64,000 bases of DNA from DATGPD01 sp041398565 (GCA_041398565.1 JAWKUN010000003.1:1240001-1304000), one strand, 5' to 3'. Counted from the stretch's first letter, positions 49,067 to 57,900 are shown. Program-made: numbers and translations. Notes: generated by a model not told the origin, from the sequence alone.

Positions 49067-51940
49067 ATGACTCGCTTCGCCACCATCTCGCTCGCTTCCA
49101 TGGCCCTCGCCGTCTGCGGTTGCGACAACGTCGGGCGCGCGTACGACCGCGGCGGCGGCGGCGGCGGCGGCGCCACCAACCCGACCAACGTGGCCGCACC
49201 GTCGGTGGGGAGCATCTTCTTCGACGGGCGGCCGAAGGTGCGCACCGTCTACCCCAAGGGCGCGGGCTGGACGTCGACCACGCCGGTGGTGGTCTTCTTC
49301 AACGAGTCGGTCAACCAGGCGCTGACCACGCCGGCCCAGGGCGATGCCTTGGTCTTCTGCCGCACGAAGGGGACCACGCAGCGCCTGCCGGTCGCCTACA
49401 ACTTCCTGCTCGGGGGCAGCGTCCTGCTGATGCGCCCGGCGCCGCAGTGGCCGCCGGGACAGCAGGGCGCGGTGCCCGAAGTCGAGGTGCTGGTCAGCCC
49501 CCAGGTGCGCGATCTCGACGGGATCACCATCGGCAACGCCAGTGAGCCCACGGTCGTGGCGACCTTCACTCCGGACATCGACACCCAGGCCGAGCCCAAC
49601 GGCCGCATCGTCACCGCCATCCCCGACGACCTGGCGCGCGACCAGCTGCGCGAGACGCCGCTCTATTTGGTCTTCGATCGCGCGACCACCGACGACGTCG
49701 TGACCACCCGCAACTTCAAGGTCAGCGACGGCTCCGGCAACGAACTCCTGGGTGCGGTCAGCGCGCCCATCGTCGACGCCACCGTCGTCGACTACCGCAT
49801 CGCGCGCTTCGACCCGAGCGTGCGCCTGCCGGCCGATTCCGACGTGCGCATCACCGTCGACGACACCATCACCTTCCCCGACAACGGCCGGCTCGACTTC
49901 CTCGGACGCACTCCGTTCAGCCGTTTCCACACCCTGGCGTTCTCGGGGCCGGACGACGTCGCGCTGAGCAATCCACAGCCCGGTTTCGCCAACAAGATCA
50001 ATCGGACCAATCTCGCCAATCCCATGCTGGACGTGTCGCTGCCGAGCAACGCGCGCGCAGGTGACAGCGTGGTGGTGCGCATCTACGGCCTCGACCCGGA
50101 GACGCAGCCGACCGACGACATCGACTACGTCGAGGTGAAGGCTGCGGTGCCCGCCGACAACGCCACGCTGGTGACGGTGCCGTTCCCGGACAAGCTCGGC
50201 AACGTCGATGCGCCGCGCTTCAGCGACGGCCCGGCCACGTTCGCGGCGCGCGTGGGGCGTGGCAGCCGATCCTCGGGGTGGGCGGTGGCGGGGGCAGCCA
50301 GCGAGCCCTCCATCGACATCGGACTGCCGACCCTGACGACCGCCGGGCCGCCGGCCCAGACGGGTCGTCCGAACGATCTGGTGATCGATCAGGAGTTCGC
50401 CACGTTCTACGGGCTGGGAAGCGAGCGGATCTCGTCGGCGACGCTGTCGATGCGCGGTTCCACCCAGACCAGCTTCGGCTCTGCCGCCGGTGGCCGCTTC
50501 ATGCTGCGTCCGATCGCACTCGGCCGCTCGACGGTACCGGTCGACTACACGCTGACTCTCGTCGACGGGTCGGGCAACGAAGGACAGCCGCTCACGGGGA
50601 CGGTGACGCAGCGCGGCTTCGTCACCGGGGTCCTCGCCGGCGACCTCACCGTCGAGGTCTTCGACGAGGCGACGCTGCAGGTCGTCCCCGGAGCCCGCGT
50701 GCTCATCGAGCCGGGCATGCCGCAGAGTCCGCCGGCGGGGCGGCAGATCCTCGACACGGCGGCGGACGGTCGGGCGTTGTTCTCCGGTCTCGCCGGCGCC
50801 AGCTACTCCGTGACGGTGGTCGCCACCGGCTACCACCTCGAGACGTTGCTGACCACGTCGGCGAGCTTCGTGTCGCTGGGCTTGCGGCCACAGCAGAAGG
50901 CGACCGCCAGCTTGCAGGGTGCGGTCTTGTTCACCGCCTCGGCGGGGACGTCGGCGCGCGTCGGCTGCAACGCCTTCGACGACCGGTTGCTGAACGCCGT
51001 CACGCCCAGCGCGCAGCTGGTGTTGCCGGCGACGCCGATTCGCCCCAACCGCTTGCTCGTGCTCACCGGATTCGCCGGCCCCTTCGACAGCGCCGGCAAC
51101 GGTGCCTTCACCACCAGCATCTGCTCGATGTGCGGTAGCAGCGGCATCCAGCCGACGCCCGGGTTGGCGGCAGTGGCACCGGATGGGTCGGTGACCCAGG
51201 CGGTCTCGATCCAGAATCCGGCGCCGGGTTCGACGGTGACGACGCAGCGCTACAACCGCGACTTCGCCGCGTCGACCGGTCTAGGCGCGCTCCAGGGTGC
51301 GCCGACGGTGCGCGTGGCCATGAGCATGCTGGGGATCTCCGGCACCGTGCTGTTCGGCACGGGGACACCGACCATGATGGGGAGCGCGACGTCGTTCGAC
51401 GTCACCGCGGCCTACTCGCTCATCAACGCGATCACCCTGTCGCCGATGTCGCCGGTCGTGTGGGTGTCGCTGGAGGCGGCCGACGCCAGCGGCAACCTGG
51501 TGCGCCACCGCGCCATCGTGACCGACATCTCCACCGGCTCGACGCTGGGGAGCTGGCCGACTCCCGGCGTCCCGACCATCACTCCGCCCGCGGGTGCCTT
51601 CGTCGGCGCGCCGGAAGTGACCTATGCCGATCGCCTCGACGGCGGGGTCATCCCCGGCGGGATCGCGGTGGCCGAACTGGTGGCGACCGACACCGCCGGC
51701 CGCCGTTGGACCGTCCGGCGCGAGGACCGCAACGGCGCGGTCGGGGCGACGACTTGGCAGCTGCCTGATCTGACCGGCGCGGGCGTCGCCTGGCTCGCAC
51801 CGGGGACCTGGAAGGTGCGCATGGCGGAGCACCTCGCCTTCTCGGTGACGGCGACGCCGGGCGACTTCTTCTTCGAGGAGATCCGGCGTGCCTCGGTGAC
51901 GTTGGCTCGCACCGGCGAAGTCGACTTCGTGGTCAACTGA
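49067..51940 (+). CDS. Large surface lipoprotein with Ig-like domains, unknown function
   Basis: A 957-residue protein. The signal peptide MTRFATISLASMALAVCG ends in Cys19, a plausible lipidation site (VCGC), and is followed by a poly-Gly linker (RGGGGGGGATN). Several beta-sandwich domains resemble bacterial Ig-like/SbsA repeats: GWTSTTPVVVFFNESVNQAL, ETPLYLVFDRATTDDVVTTR and LPADSDVRITVDDTITFPDN. A carboxypeptidase-regulatory-like segment near 520-600 (GDLTVEVFDEATLQVVPGAR) is next, then a Cys pair (SICSMCGS). It probably sits on the cell surface. No catalytic motif is recognised. It precedes queC by 5 nt. Confidence 0.68.
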   Translation: MTRFATISLASMALAVCGCDNVGRAYDRGGGGGGGATNPTNVAAPSVGSIFFDGRPKVRTVYPKGAGWTSTTPVVVFFNESVNQALTTPAQGDALVFCRTKGTTQRLPVAYNFLLGGSVLLMRPAPQWPPGQQGAVPEVEVLVSPQVRDLDGITIGNASEPTVVATFTPDIDTQAEPNGRIVTAIPDDLARDQLRETPLYLVFDRATTDDVVTTRNFKVSDGSGNELLGAVSAPIVDATVVDYRIARFDPSVRLPADSDVRITVDDTITFPDNGRLDFLGRTPFSRFHTLAFSGPDDVALSNPQPGFANKINRTNLANPMLDVSLPSNARAGDSVVVRIYGLDPETQPTDDIDYVEVKAAVPADNATLVTVPFPDKLGNVDAPRFSDGPATFAARVGRGSRSSGWAVAGAASEPSIDIGLPTLTTAGPPAQTGRPNDLVIDQEFATFYGLGSERISSATLSMRGSTQTSFGSAAGGRFMLRPIALGRSTVPVDYTLTLVDGSGNEGQPLTGTVTQRGFVTGVLAGDLTVEVFDEATLQVVPGARVLIEPGMPQSPPAGRQILDTAADGRALFSGLAGASYSVTVVATGYHLETLLTTSASFVSLGLRPQQKATASLQGAVLFTASAGTSARVGCNAFDDRLLNAVTPSAQLVLPATPIRPNRLLVLTGFAGPFDSAGNGAFTTSICSMCGSSGIQPTPGLAAVAPDGSVTQAVSIQNPAPGSTVTTQRYNRDFAASTGLGALQGAPTVRVAMSMLGISGTVLFGTGTPTMMGSATSFDVTAAYSLINAITLSPMSPVVWVSLEAADASGNLVRHRAIVTDISTGSTLGSWPTPGVPTITPPAGAFVGAPEVTYADRLDGGVIPGGIAVAELVATDTAGRRWTVRREDRNGAVGATTWQLPDLTGAGVAWLAPGTWKVRMAEHLAFSVTATPGDFFFEEIRRASVTLARTGEVDFVVN

Positions 51941-51945
51941 TCCGG

Positions 51946-52644
51946 GTGCAGGCACACCGCCCACTCGATTGGCTGGCGGCGGCGCGCGCCGGCGAGACGG
52001 CGATCGCCCTGTTGTCGGGCGGCCTCGATTCGGGGGTGGCGCTGGCGTCGTGGTGTGCGAGCGGCGGCCAGGCCGCCTGTGCGCTCACTGCTGACTACGG
52101 CCAGCGCGCGGCGGCGGCGGAGCTCCGGGCCGCCGAGCGCCTGGCTCGCCGCCTGCGCGTGCCCTGGCACCGCCTCGATTTGGCCTTCCTCGCGGATCCG
52201 AGCCGGCGTGCCGGCAGCGCGCTCGTCGATCTCGCACGCTCGCTGCCGGCGACCAGTCCGGCGATGCCGGGCGACGCCGGCTCGGCTGCCGCGGTGTGGG
52301 TGCCGGCGCGCAACGTCGTGCTGTGTGCGGCGGCGGCGGCGTTCGCCGAGGCCGCCGCCGCGGGCGTGGTCCTCGCCGGCTTCAATGCCGAAGAGGCGGC
52401 GACCTTCCCGGACAACTCCCCGGCGTTCATCTCGACCTTCAACGCCATGCTGGCGCACGGCTGTCGGCGCGCGGTCCGCGTCCTCGGCCCGACGCTCGCG
52501 CTCGCCAAGGTCGACATCGTCGCCGCAGCGCGCCGGCTGGGCCTGGAACCGGACGACTTCTGGAGCTGCTACGAGGGTGGCGACCAGCCGTGCCGTCGCT
52601 GCGAGTCGTGCGTGCGGTCGGCGCGCGCCTGGGCTGCGGCATGA
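51946..52644 (+). CDS. queC: 7-cyano-7-deazaguanine synthase
   Basis: A 232-residue QueC. The PP-loop ATP pyrophosphatase motif reads AIALLSGGLDSGVALA. Other family features are LTADYGQRAAAAELRAAERL, VPARNVVLCAAAAAFAEA and FPDNSPAFISTFNAML. The C-terminal zinc site reads CYEGGDQPCRRCESC (four Cys). It converts 7-carboxy-7-deazaguanine to preQ0 with ATP and ammonia in the queuosine pathway. Other que genes are not in the window. GTG start 5 nt after the lipoprotein stop. Confidence 0.93.
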   Translation: MQAHRPLDWLAAARAGETAIALLSGGLDSGVALASWCASGGQAACALTADYGQRAAAAELRAAERLARRLRVPWHRLDLAFLADPSRRAGSALVDLARSLPATSPAMPGDAGSAAAVWVPARNVVLCAAAAAFAEAAAAGVVLAGFNAEEAATFPDNSPAFISTFNAMLAHGCRRAVRVLGPTLALAKVDIVAAARRLGLEPDDFWSCYEGGDQPCRRCESCVRSARAWAAA

Positions 52645-52689
52645 CCGCCGGCCGTTGCCAAAAGCTGTTGGGCCGACGTGGCAGCCAAG

Positions 52690-52695
52690 TATCAT
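52690..52695 (+). promoter_or_regulatory. -10-like TATCAT before the lipoprotein gene
   Basis: TATCAT lies 10 nt before the ATG at 52706, predicting a leader of only a few nucleotides. Confidence 0.4.
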
Positions 52696-52705
52696 CCGGC
52701 TCACC

Positions 52706-53305
52706 ATGATCGGTCGTCGTCTCGCGATGCTCCTCGGCCTGTCCGTTTCGGCGTGCGTGCCCTTGCCGCCGGCGGCGGTGAATTCGTCGTTGCAGCCGAC
52801 CGAGGCCCTGCAAGACGTCAAGCCCTCCAACGTCGCTGTGGTGCCGGTGGAGGACGCCACCGCCGGTGGCAACGCGCGCGAGGTGCTCGAGACGATTCGT
52901 CAGGAGATCTGCGCGGCGCTGGTGCAGAGGCGGTATGCGCCACTTTCGAGCCGCGTGGTCGATCCGATCGTGCGCGAGCAGACTGCGGGTGTCGCCAATG
53001 CCTCGATGACGCGCCCTGACGTCCTCGCACGCGTGGCCGGCCACCTCAACGAGGACGCCGTGCTGGCCATCCGCATCACCATGTGGGACGAGTCCCGCAT
53101 CATGGCGAGCGCGCGCGTGCGGTTCGCGGCGGAGGCGACGATGCTGTCGTCGACCAAGAAGACCGTGCTGTGGGGAGGCACCCTGGACGGCGAGATCAAG
53201 GCCGGTCAGACCGCGGCGGCCCCGCGCTACCGCGACGAGCGCGTCCTCGACGTCGCCAAGCAGATCGCACGCGCGCTCATCTCGCAGCTCCCCGAGCGGT
53301 CCTGA
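52706..53305 (+). CDS. Small lipoprotein, unknown function
   Basis: A 199-residue lipoprotein (MIGRRLAMLLGLSVSACVP; lipobox VSAC). The mature part has an alpha/beta pattern: KPSNVAVVPVEDATAGGNAR, VLETIRQEICAALVQRRYAP, AVLAIRITMWDESRIMASAR and VLDVAKQIARALISQLP. This resembles the DUF799/GNA1162-like and CsgG-related family of outer-membrane lipoproteins, but the match is by pattern only. It is followed by a 454-nt gap before rpsO. Confidence 0.65.
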   Translation: MIGRRLAMLLGLSVSACVPLPPAAVNSSLQPTEALQDVKPSNVAVVPVEDATAGGNAREVLETIRQEICAALVQRRYAPLSSRVVDPIVREQTAGVANASMTRPDVLARVAGHLNEDAVLAIRITMWDESRIMASARVRFAAEATMLSSTKKTVLWGGTLDGEIKAGQTAAAPRYRDERVLDVAKQIARALISQLPERS

Positions 53306-53347
53306 GCCTGCTCGCGGTCGCATGGGCGGCCGCCAGCGACCCCGAGC

Positions 53348-53373
53348 GAGGAAGCCGGCGGAGCCGGTTCCTC
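53348..53373 (+). terminator. Hairpin downstream of the lipoprotein gene
   Basis: GAGGAAGCCGGC and GCCGGTTCCTC pair around a GGA loop, an 11-bp stem with one bulged G. It begins 43 nt after the stop at 53305. No U-tract follows. Confidence 0.45.
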
Positions 53374-53454
53374 ATGGCGCCTTGCGGCGCAGCTCGAGCG
53401 TCGTCGTGGCCCAAGGGGGCGATGGGGGACGACCGAGGCCGGCCACCCATTCAC

Positions 53455-53495
53455 CAGCATTGCAGTGGATGGAGTCAGGCTCCACCGGCTGAACC
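53455..53495. repeat. Palindromic element in the gap before rpsO
   Basis: The core TGGAGTCAGGCTCCA (53470-53484) is the same as in the element at 39323; the flanks are only partly complementary. This is the one family member not touching a stop codon. It lies about 275 nt upstream of rpsO. Confidence 0.6.
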
Positions 53496-53644
53496 TTGGC
53501 GCCGGAGGATCCGGCTTCGCCGGACGCGGCTGGCGAGCCGGTCATTTCCCCCTCGACTCGCTGCCGGTGCAATGCCGATGCCCGATCGTGGGTTCTGCGC
53601 AGCGGGGCCCCGGCAGAAATGGCGATCCGTCGTTGTGGCTGCTT

Positions 53645-53687
53645 GGAGGCGTCGGTATCTTGCGCGCCTCCGGGGACAGGTGTCCCC
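53645..53687 (+). promoter_or_regulatory. Two adjacent hairpins in the rpsO leader region
   Basis: GGAGGCG (53645) pairs with CGCCTCC (53665-53671), and next to it GGGGAC-AGGT-GTCCCC (53672-53687) forms a second stem. They abut with no spacer and lie 72 nt before the rpsO start, where S15 autoregulatory leader structures occur in other bacteria. The role here is inferred. Confidence 0.35.
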
Positions 53688-53759
53688 CGAACCGACCGTG
53701 CCGCTGGAGCGCCCTGGCTCTGGTGCACAGGTCCTGAAACGACCAACAACGAATCAGGG

Positions 53760-54029
53760 ATGGCAATCTCCTCGACCCACCGTCAGCAGCTCGTTCGCGA
53801 CCATCGCACCCACGACAAGGACACCGGTTCGCCGGAAGTCCAGGTGGCGATCCTGACCGAGCAGATCAAGGCGCTCACCGAGCACCTTCGTCTGCACTCG
53901 AAAGACTTCTCGTCCCGCCGCGGCCTTCTGTTCAAAGTGAACCGCCGCAATCGCCTGCTCAAGTATCTGCAGCGGGTGGACACCGCGCGCTACTCCAGTC
54001 TCGTGCAGAGGCTGGAACTGCGACGCTGA
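53760..54029 (+). CDS. rpsO: 30S ribosomal protein S15
   Basis: Exactly the family length, 89 residues. Signature segments: THDKDTGSPEVQVAILTEQI, ALTEHLRLHSKDFSSRRGLL and VNRRNRLLKYLQRVDTARYS. S15 binds 16S rRNA early in 30S assembly. The order rpsO-pnp is conserved in many bacteria and is kept here with a 283-nt gap. The start at 53760 gives the standard N-terminus (MAISSTHRQQLV). Confidence 0.98.
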   Translation: MAISSTHRQQLVRDHRTHDKDTGSPEVQVAILTEQIKALTEHLRLHSKDFSSRRGLLFKVNRRNRLLKYLQRVDTARYSSLVQRLELRR

Positions 54030-54077
54030 ACGGTGGGACACGAATCGATCGCCGTCGAGGTGTTCGTGGCCGCCGTA

Positions 54078-54108
54078 GGCTCGGCCGACCCTTCAGGTCG
54101 GCGGAGCC
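54078..54108 (+). terminator. Hairpin between rpsO and pnp
   Basis: GCCGACC-CTTCA-GGTCGGC is a 7-bp stem, extended outward by GGCTC/GAGCC with a short internal loop. It starts 49 nt after the rpsO stop. It could be an attenuator or an RNA processing site between the two genes; no U-tract is present. Confidence 0.45.
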
Positions 54109-54228
54109 GCGGCAGAGCCGAGTGAAGTGAGGAGAGTGCCGCGCTCTTTTGGAACGAACGCGGTGAACGGCCCGGTGTGCTCCGGGCGTCCCCTGGTGCC
54201 GGCTGCGGGCTGCGGCGAGGGGGTTTTT

Positions 54229-54259
54229 GGACTCCGTGGGCCAAGTGGGCCCTGAGTCC
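54229..54259 (+). promoter_or_regulatory. pnp leader hairpin
   Basis: GGACTC pairs with GAGTCC and, inside it, GGGCC with GGCCC. The structure ends 53 nt before the pnp start. In E. coli a leader stem-loop cut by RNase III allows PNPase to repress its own mRNA; a similar role here is only suggested by position. Confidence 0.35.
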
Positions 54260-54312
54260 GCGCGCGCATGCGACATGGTCGGATGCGCCCTGACGACTGA
54301 GTGACAAGACAA

Positions 54313-57300
54313 ATGGCAACCAAGAAAACACGGCGCCCGGCGCCGGCATCCCCGGAAACGAAGAGTGCGGCCCCGCGCGGCCGAGGCCGGCCGGCTCGCA
54401 GCAGCGGTACCGCTGGCAAGAAGACGGGGGCGGCCGCCTCGCCCGCGCGCCACTCGCGGCGCCCCGAAGACATCAAGGTCGAGAAGATCGCGTTCGACGG
54501 CGTCCGGGTGACGCGCGAGATCGGCGGGCGTCCGCTGAGCCTCGAGAGTGGGCGCATGGCCAAGCAGGCGGACGGCGCGGTGGTGGCTCGCTACGGCGAC
54601 ACCCTGGTGCTGGCGACGGCGCAGAGCTCGAAGGCTCGCGACGACATCGACTTCTTCCCGCTCACCGTCGACTACCGGGAGCGAGCCGCGGCGGCGGGCA
54701 AGTTCCCGGGCGGCTTCTTCAAGCGCGAGGGGCGGCCCACGACGCGCGAGATCCTCACCTGCCGCATCGTCGACCGGTCGATCCGACCGATGTTCGCGGA
54801 GAGCTACCGGGAAGAGGTGCAGGTGCTGCTGCAGGTGCTGGCCACCGACCAGGAGAACGACTCCGACATCACCGGTGCCGTCGCCGCGTTCGCTGCCCTG
54901 GCGGTGAGTTCGATTCCCAACACCAAGACGCTCGGTGCCTGCCGCATCGGCCTGCAGGACGGTGGTCTGCTGGTGAATCCGACCTGGTCGCAGCTGCAGT
55001 CGCCGGACAACACGCTCAATCTCACGGTCGCCGCGGCTCACGACGCCATCGTGATGGTCGAGGCGGGCGCGCGCGAGGTCGCCGAGGACGTCATGCTCGA
55101 GGCGCTCGAGCTGGCGCACAACGTCAACCGTGACATCATCGAGTTGATCGAGGTGTTGGCGGCGGAGGTCGGCAAGCCGAAGCAGGAGGTCAAGACCCCC
55201 GAGCGCGACACCGATCTCGAGGAGACGATCCGCGCTCGTTTCGGGCGCGCTCTGTTGGCCATCGCCACCGCCGACGGCGACAAGCACGAGCGCAAGCAGG
55301 CGAAGGACGCTCTCGTGCAGGAGGTGCTCGAGGCCTTCCCGGCGCCGGCGGGACTCGACGACAAGGCGGACAAGCAGTACCAGAAGCGCGTGTCGAGCTT
55401 CTGCGGCCGCCTCGTCGACGAGGGCGAGCGGCAGTCGATTCTGCGCGGCAAGCGCGCCGACGGCCGCAGCACCAAGGACATCCGGCCGATCACCATCGAG
55501 ATCGACGTGCTGCCCCGCGTGCACGGCTCGGTGCTGTTCACGCGCGGCGAGACGCAAGCTCTGGCGATCTGCACGCTCGGTACGACCGACGACGCGCAGA
55601 AGCTCGACGGGATCTACCCCGAGCCCGAGCGACGCTTCCTGCTGCACTACAACTTCCCCCCGTACAGCGTCGGCGAGGTGCGTCGCGTCGGTACGCCCGG
55701 GCGCCGCGAGATCGGCCACGGCGCGCTCGCCGAGCGCTCGCTGGAGATGGTGCTGCCGGGGGCGGACAAGTTCCCCTACACCATCCGCATCACGTCCGAC
55801 ATCCTCGAGTCGAACGGCTCGTCGTCGATGGCGACGGTGTGCTCCGGCACGTTGGCGATGATGGACGCCGGTGTTCCCATCGGGCAGCCCGTGGCCGGCA
55901 TCGCCATGGGCCTGGTGATGGAGGGCAGCAAGTACGCGATCTTGTCCGACATCCTCGGCAGTGAGGACCACTGCGGCGACATGGACTTCAAGGTCGCCGG
56001 CACGCCGCGCGGCATCACCGCGCTGCAGATGGACATCAAGTGCGAGGGTCTGACGCGCGAGATTCTCGAGGAAGCGCTCGAGCAAGCGCGCGAGGGGCGC
56101 ATCTTCATCTTGCGCAAGATGCTCGCCGTGATGCGCCAGCCGCGCGCCGAGATCAGCCCGCACGCGCCGCGCTTGCTGACGCTGACCATTCCCGAGGACA
56201 AGATCGGGGCACTCATCGGCCCTGGTGGCCGCACGGTGCGTGGCATGCAGGACGAATTCTCGGTGCGGATCAGCATCGAGGACGACGGACGCGTGACCGT
56301 CGCCGGGCCGGATGTCGCCAAGGTCGAGGCGGCCTTCAAGCGCATCAAGGACATGACCGCGGAGGTCGAGGTCGGCACCGTCTACACCGGCAAGGTGACT
56401 TCGGTGAAGGAGTTCGGTGCGTTCGTCGAGATCCTGCCTGGTCAGGAGGGCATGGTGCACGTGTCCGAGCTGTCGGACGGCTTCGTGCGGTCGGTGACCG
56501 ACGTCGTGCGCATCGGCGACGACATCGAGGTCAAGGTCATCGGCATCGACGACTTCGGCAAGATCAAGTTGAGCCGGCGCGCGCTGCTGGTCGGCGACGA
56601 CCGCGGCGGCGAGCGGCGCGATCGCGGTGACGCCGGCGAGGCGGAGCGCCCCGGGCGCGGTCCGCGCGAGGGCCGTGGCGAACGAGAAGGTCGCGAAGGC
56701 CGAGGCGAACGTGAGGGTCGCGAGGGTCGCGGCGAACGCGAGGGCCGCGAAGGCCGCGGCGAACGCGAAGGCCGCGGCGAACGCGAGGGTCGCGAGGGTC
56801 GCGGTGAACGCGAGGGTCGCGAGGGTCGCGGCGAACGCGAGGGCCGCGGCGGCCGCGAGGGTCGGCGTGGTCGGGACGACCGCGAGGAGTGGCGGGGCAG
56901 GGGCGAGCGCGAGGGTCGGCCCGTGCGCGAGCCGCGCGAGGAGTCCGAACCTCTGGGCTTCCGCGATGAGCCTGCCGAGCGCGGCCCCCGCGAGGAGCGT
57001 GGGCTTCGCGAGGAACGCGGCGAGCGTGGCCGCGGCGGCCAGGAGCGCGAGGATCGTCCGGGGCGTTCCGCCCGCGACGACCGGGAGTTCCGCGGTGCGC
57101 GCGACGACGAGCGCCGGCCGCGCGGGTTCGAGCGCGGCCCTGGAGAGCGTGGTCCGCAAGGTGGCCGCGACCGCGGCGGCCGTGAGGAGCGTGGGGGCCT
57201 GGACCGCGGCGGCCGTGAGGAGCGCGGGGACTCCGGGTTCGGAGACGCGGGGGGCCGCGAGGAGCACCGGCGCGGAGCCGGCGCTGGCGAGCGCGGCGAC

Positions 57301-57603
57301 CGTGACCGTGGCCGGCGGTTCGGCGGCGACCGTGAGGAGCGAGCCGTGCGCAGCGAGCGCGGCGCCCCCGAGGAAGGCGGCGGCCGCGACGACCGTGGCC
57401 GCAGCCGCGGGCGCTTCCGCGCCGAACCCGCGCCGGAGGCCGAGCCGTCCCGTCCGGCCTTCGCCATCGACGATTTCGACCAGCCTTCGCGGGGCGTGGA
57501 CGAGGAGCGTCCGGCCGCGTCGGAGCCGTCTCGCGACGACTCGCGGTCGCGACCCCGTGAGGGTTTCCGAGGCGGGCGGGGCCGAGGGCGCCGCTTCCGC
57601 TGA
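54313..57603 (+). CDS. pnp: Polyribonucleotide nucleotidyltransferase with long R/G/E-rich tail
   Basis: A 1096-residue PNPase; typical PNPases are about 700. Residues 1-57 are a basic Ala/Pro-rich extension (MATKKTRRPAPASPE). The two RNase PH domains follow (LESGRMAKQADGAVVARYGD; catalytic-core VGTPGRREIGHGAL and DHCGDMDFKVAGT). A KH domain lies at about 630-668 (IGALIGPGGRTVRGMQDEF) and an S1 domain at about 686-757 (GKVTSVKEFGAFVEILPGQE). The last 330 residues are low complexity: runs of EGREGRGER, then RGG/DRGG/EERG motifs, ending GGRGRGRRFR. The tail should be disordered and RNA-binding. The enzyme degrades RNA 3' to 5' with phosphate. ATG 54313 is preferred; GTG 54301 is in frame. Confidence 0.96.
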   Translation: MATKKTRRPAPASPETKSAAPRGRGRPARSSGTAGKKTGAAASPARHSRRPEDIKVEKIAFDGVRVTREIGGRPLSLESGRMAKQADGAVVARYGDTLVLATAQSSKARDDIDFFPLTVDYRERAAAAGKFPGGFFKREGRPTTREILTCRIVDRSIRPMFAESYREEVQVLLQVLATDQENDSDITGAVAAFAALAVSSIPNTKTLGACRIGLQDGGLLVNPTWSQLQSPDNTLNLTVAAAHDAIVMVEAGAREVAEDVMLEALELAHNVNRDIIELIEVLAAEVGKPKQEVKTPERDTDLEETIRARFGRALLAIATADGDKHERKQAKDALVQEVLEAFPAPAGLDDKADKQYQKRVSSFCGRLVDEGERQSILRGKRADGRSTKDIRPITIEIDVLPRVHGSVLFTRGETQALAICTLGTTDDAQKLDGIYPEPERRFLLHYNFPPYSVGEVRRVGTPGRREIGHGALAERSLEMVLPGADKFPYTIRITSDILESNGSSSMATVCSGTLAMMDAGVPIGQPVAGIAMGLVMEGSKYAILSDILGSEDHCGDMDFKVAGTPRGITALQMDIKCEGLTREILEEALEQAREGRIFILRKMLAVMRQPRAEISPHAPRLLTLTIPEDKIGALIGPGGRTVRGMQDEFSVRISIEDDGRVTVAGPDVAKVEAAFKRIKDMTAEVEVGTVYTGKVTSVKEFGAFVEILPGQEGMVHVSELSDGFVRSVTDVVRIGDDIEVKVIGIDDFGKIKLSRRALLVGDDRGGERRDRGDAGEAERPGRGPREGRGEREGREGRGEREGREGRGEREGREGRGEREGRGEREGREGRGEREGREGRGEREGRGGREGRRGRDDREEWRGRGEREGRPVREPREESEPLGFRDEPAERGPREERGLREERGERGRGGQEREDRPGRSARDDREFRGARDDERRPRGFERGPGERGPQGGRDRGGREERGGLDRGGREERGDSGFGDAGGREEHRRGAGAGERGDRDRGRRFGGDREERAVRSERGAPEEGGGRDDRGRSRGRFRAEPAPEAEPSRPAFAIDDFDQPSRGVDEERPAASEPSRDDSRSRPREGFRGGRGRGRRFR
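56670..56870 (+). repeat. Internal coding repeats in the pnp tail
   Basis: Back-to-back copies of units built from GAGGGTCGC and GGCGAACGC encode alternating EGR and GER triplets. Third-position changes (GGTCGC/GGCCGC) show that the copies are not all recent. Slippage here would change tail length without a frameshift if whole units move. Confidence 0.8.
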
Positions 57604-57786
57604 GCTGCAAGGGCTGCGAATCGTCGCGGCGGGCGCGAATTCGGCCGTGTTGTTCCGTTGCCACAGAGCTGACCAGGCCGCGCCCGAGCAGCCCTGGAAG
57701 CTCCAAGCAACAACAGCGTCGGCGGCCCTCTCTGGTCGGCGCGCAGCGCCGACTCGCACCTTTGGTGCGGCCGCAGGCCGCGTTGA
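57604..57786. repeat. Hairpin-rich dispersed repeat, locus B copy 1
   Basis: A diverged relative of the 187-bp unit at 6683, starting GCTGCAAGGGCTGCG directly after the pnp stop codon. The three hairpins are kept: GTCGGCGC-GCA-GCGCCGAC (57735-57753), CGCACC-TTT-GGTGCG (57755-57769) and GCGGCC-GCA-GGCCGC (57767-57781). The second stem differs from locus A on both arms in a complementary way. Confidence 0.85.
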
Positions 57787-57888
57787 GCTGCAAGTGCTAC
57801 GAATCCTCGCGGCGCGCGCGGAATCTCCAGGGCGTGCGATTCGTGACGGTGCCGGGTTCGCCACGCCCGAGCAGCACTGGAAGCCGCC
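57787..57888. repeat. Hairpin-rich repeat, locus B copy 2 (truncated)
   Basis: It begins GCTGCAAGTGCTACG, head-to-tail after copy 1, and stays similar to GAGCAGCACTGGAAGCC. It stops near 57888 and lacks the three-hairpin half. Confidence 0.75.
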
Positions 57889-57900
57889 TACTCGACCGGG

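Noticed and set aside
53348..53373. tRNA gene in the gap before rpsO
   Set aside because: Hairpins are present, but there is no cloverleaf, TTC-loop box or acceptor pairing that fits a tRNA.
53959..57864. A 1301-codon minus-strand frame over rpsO-pnp
   Set aside because: Low-complexity Ala/Leu/Arg product that mirrors the PNPase tail repeats; the plus strand encodes well-known proteins.
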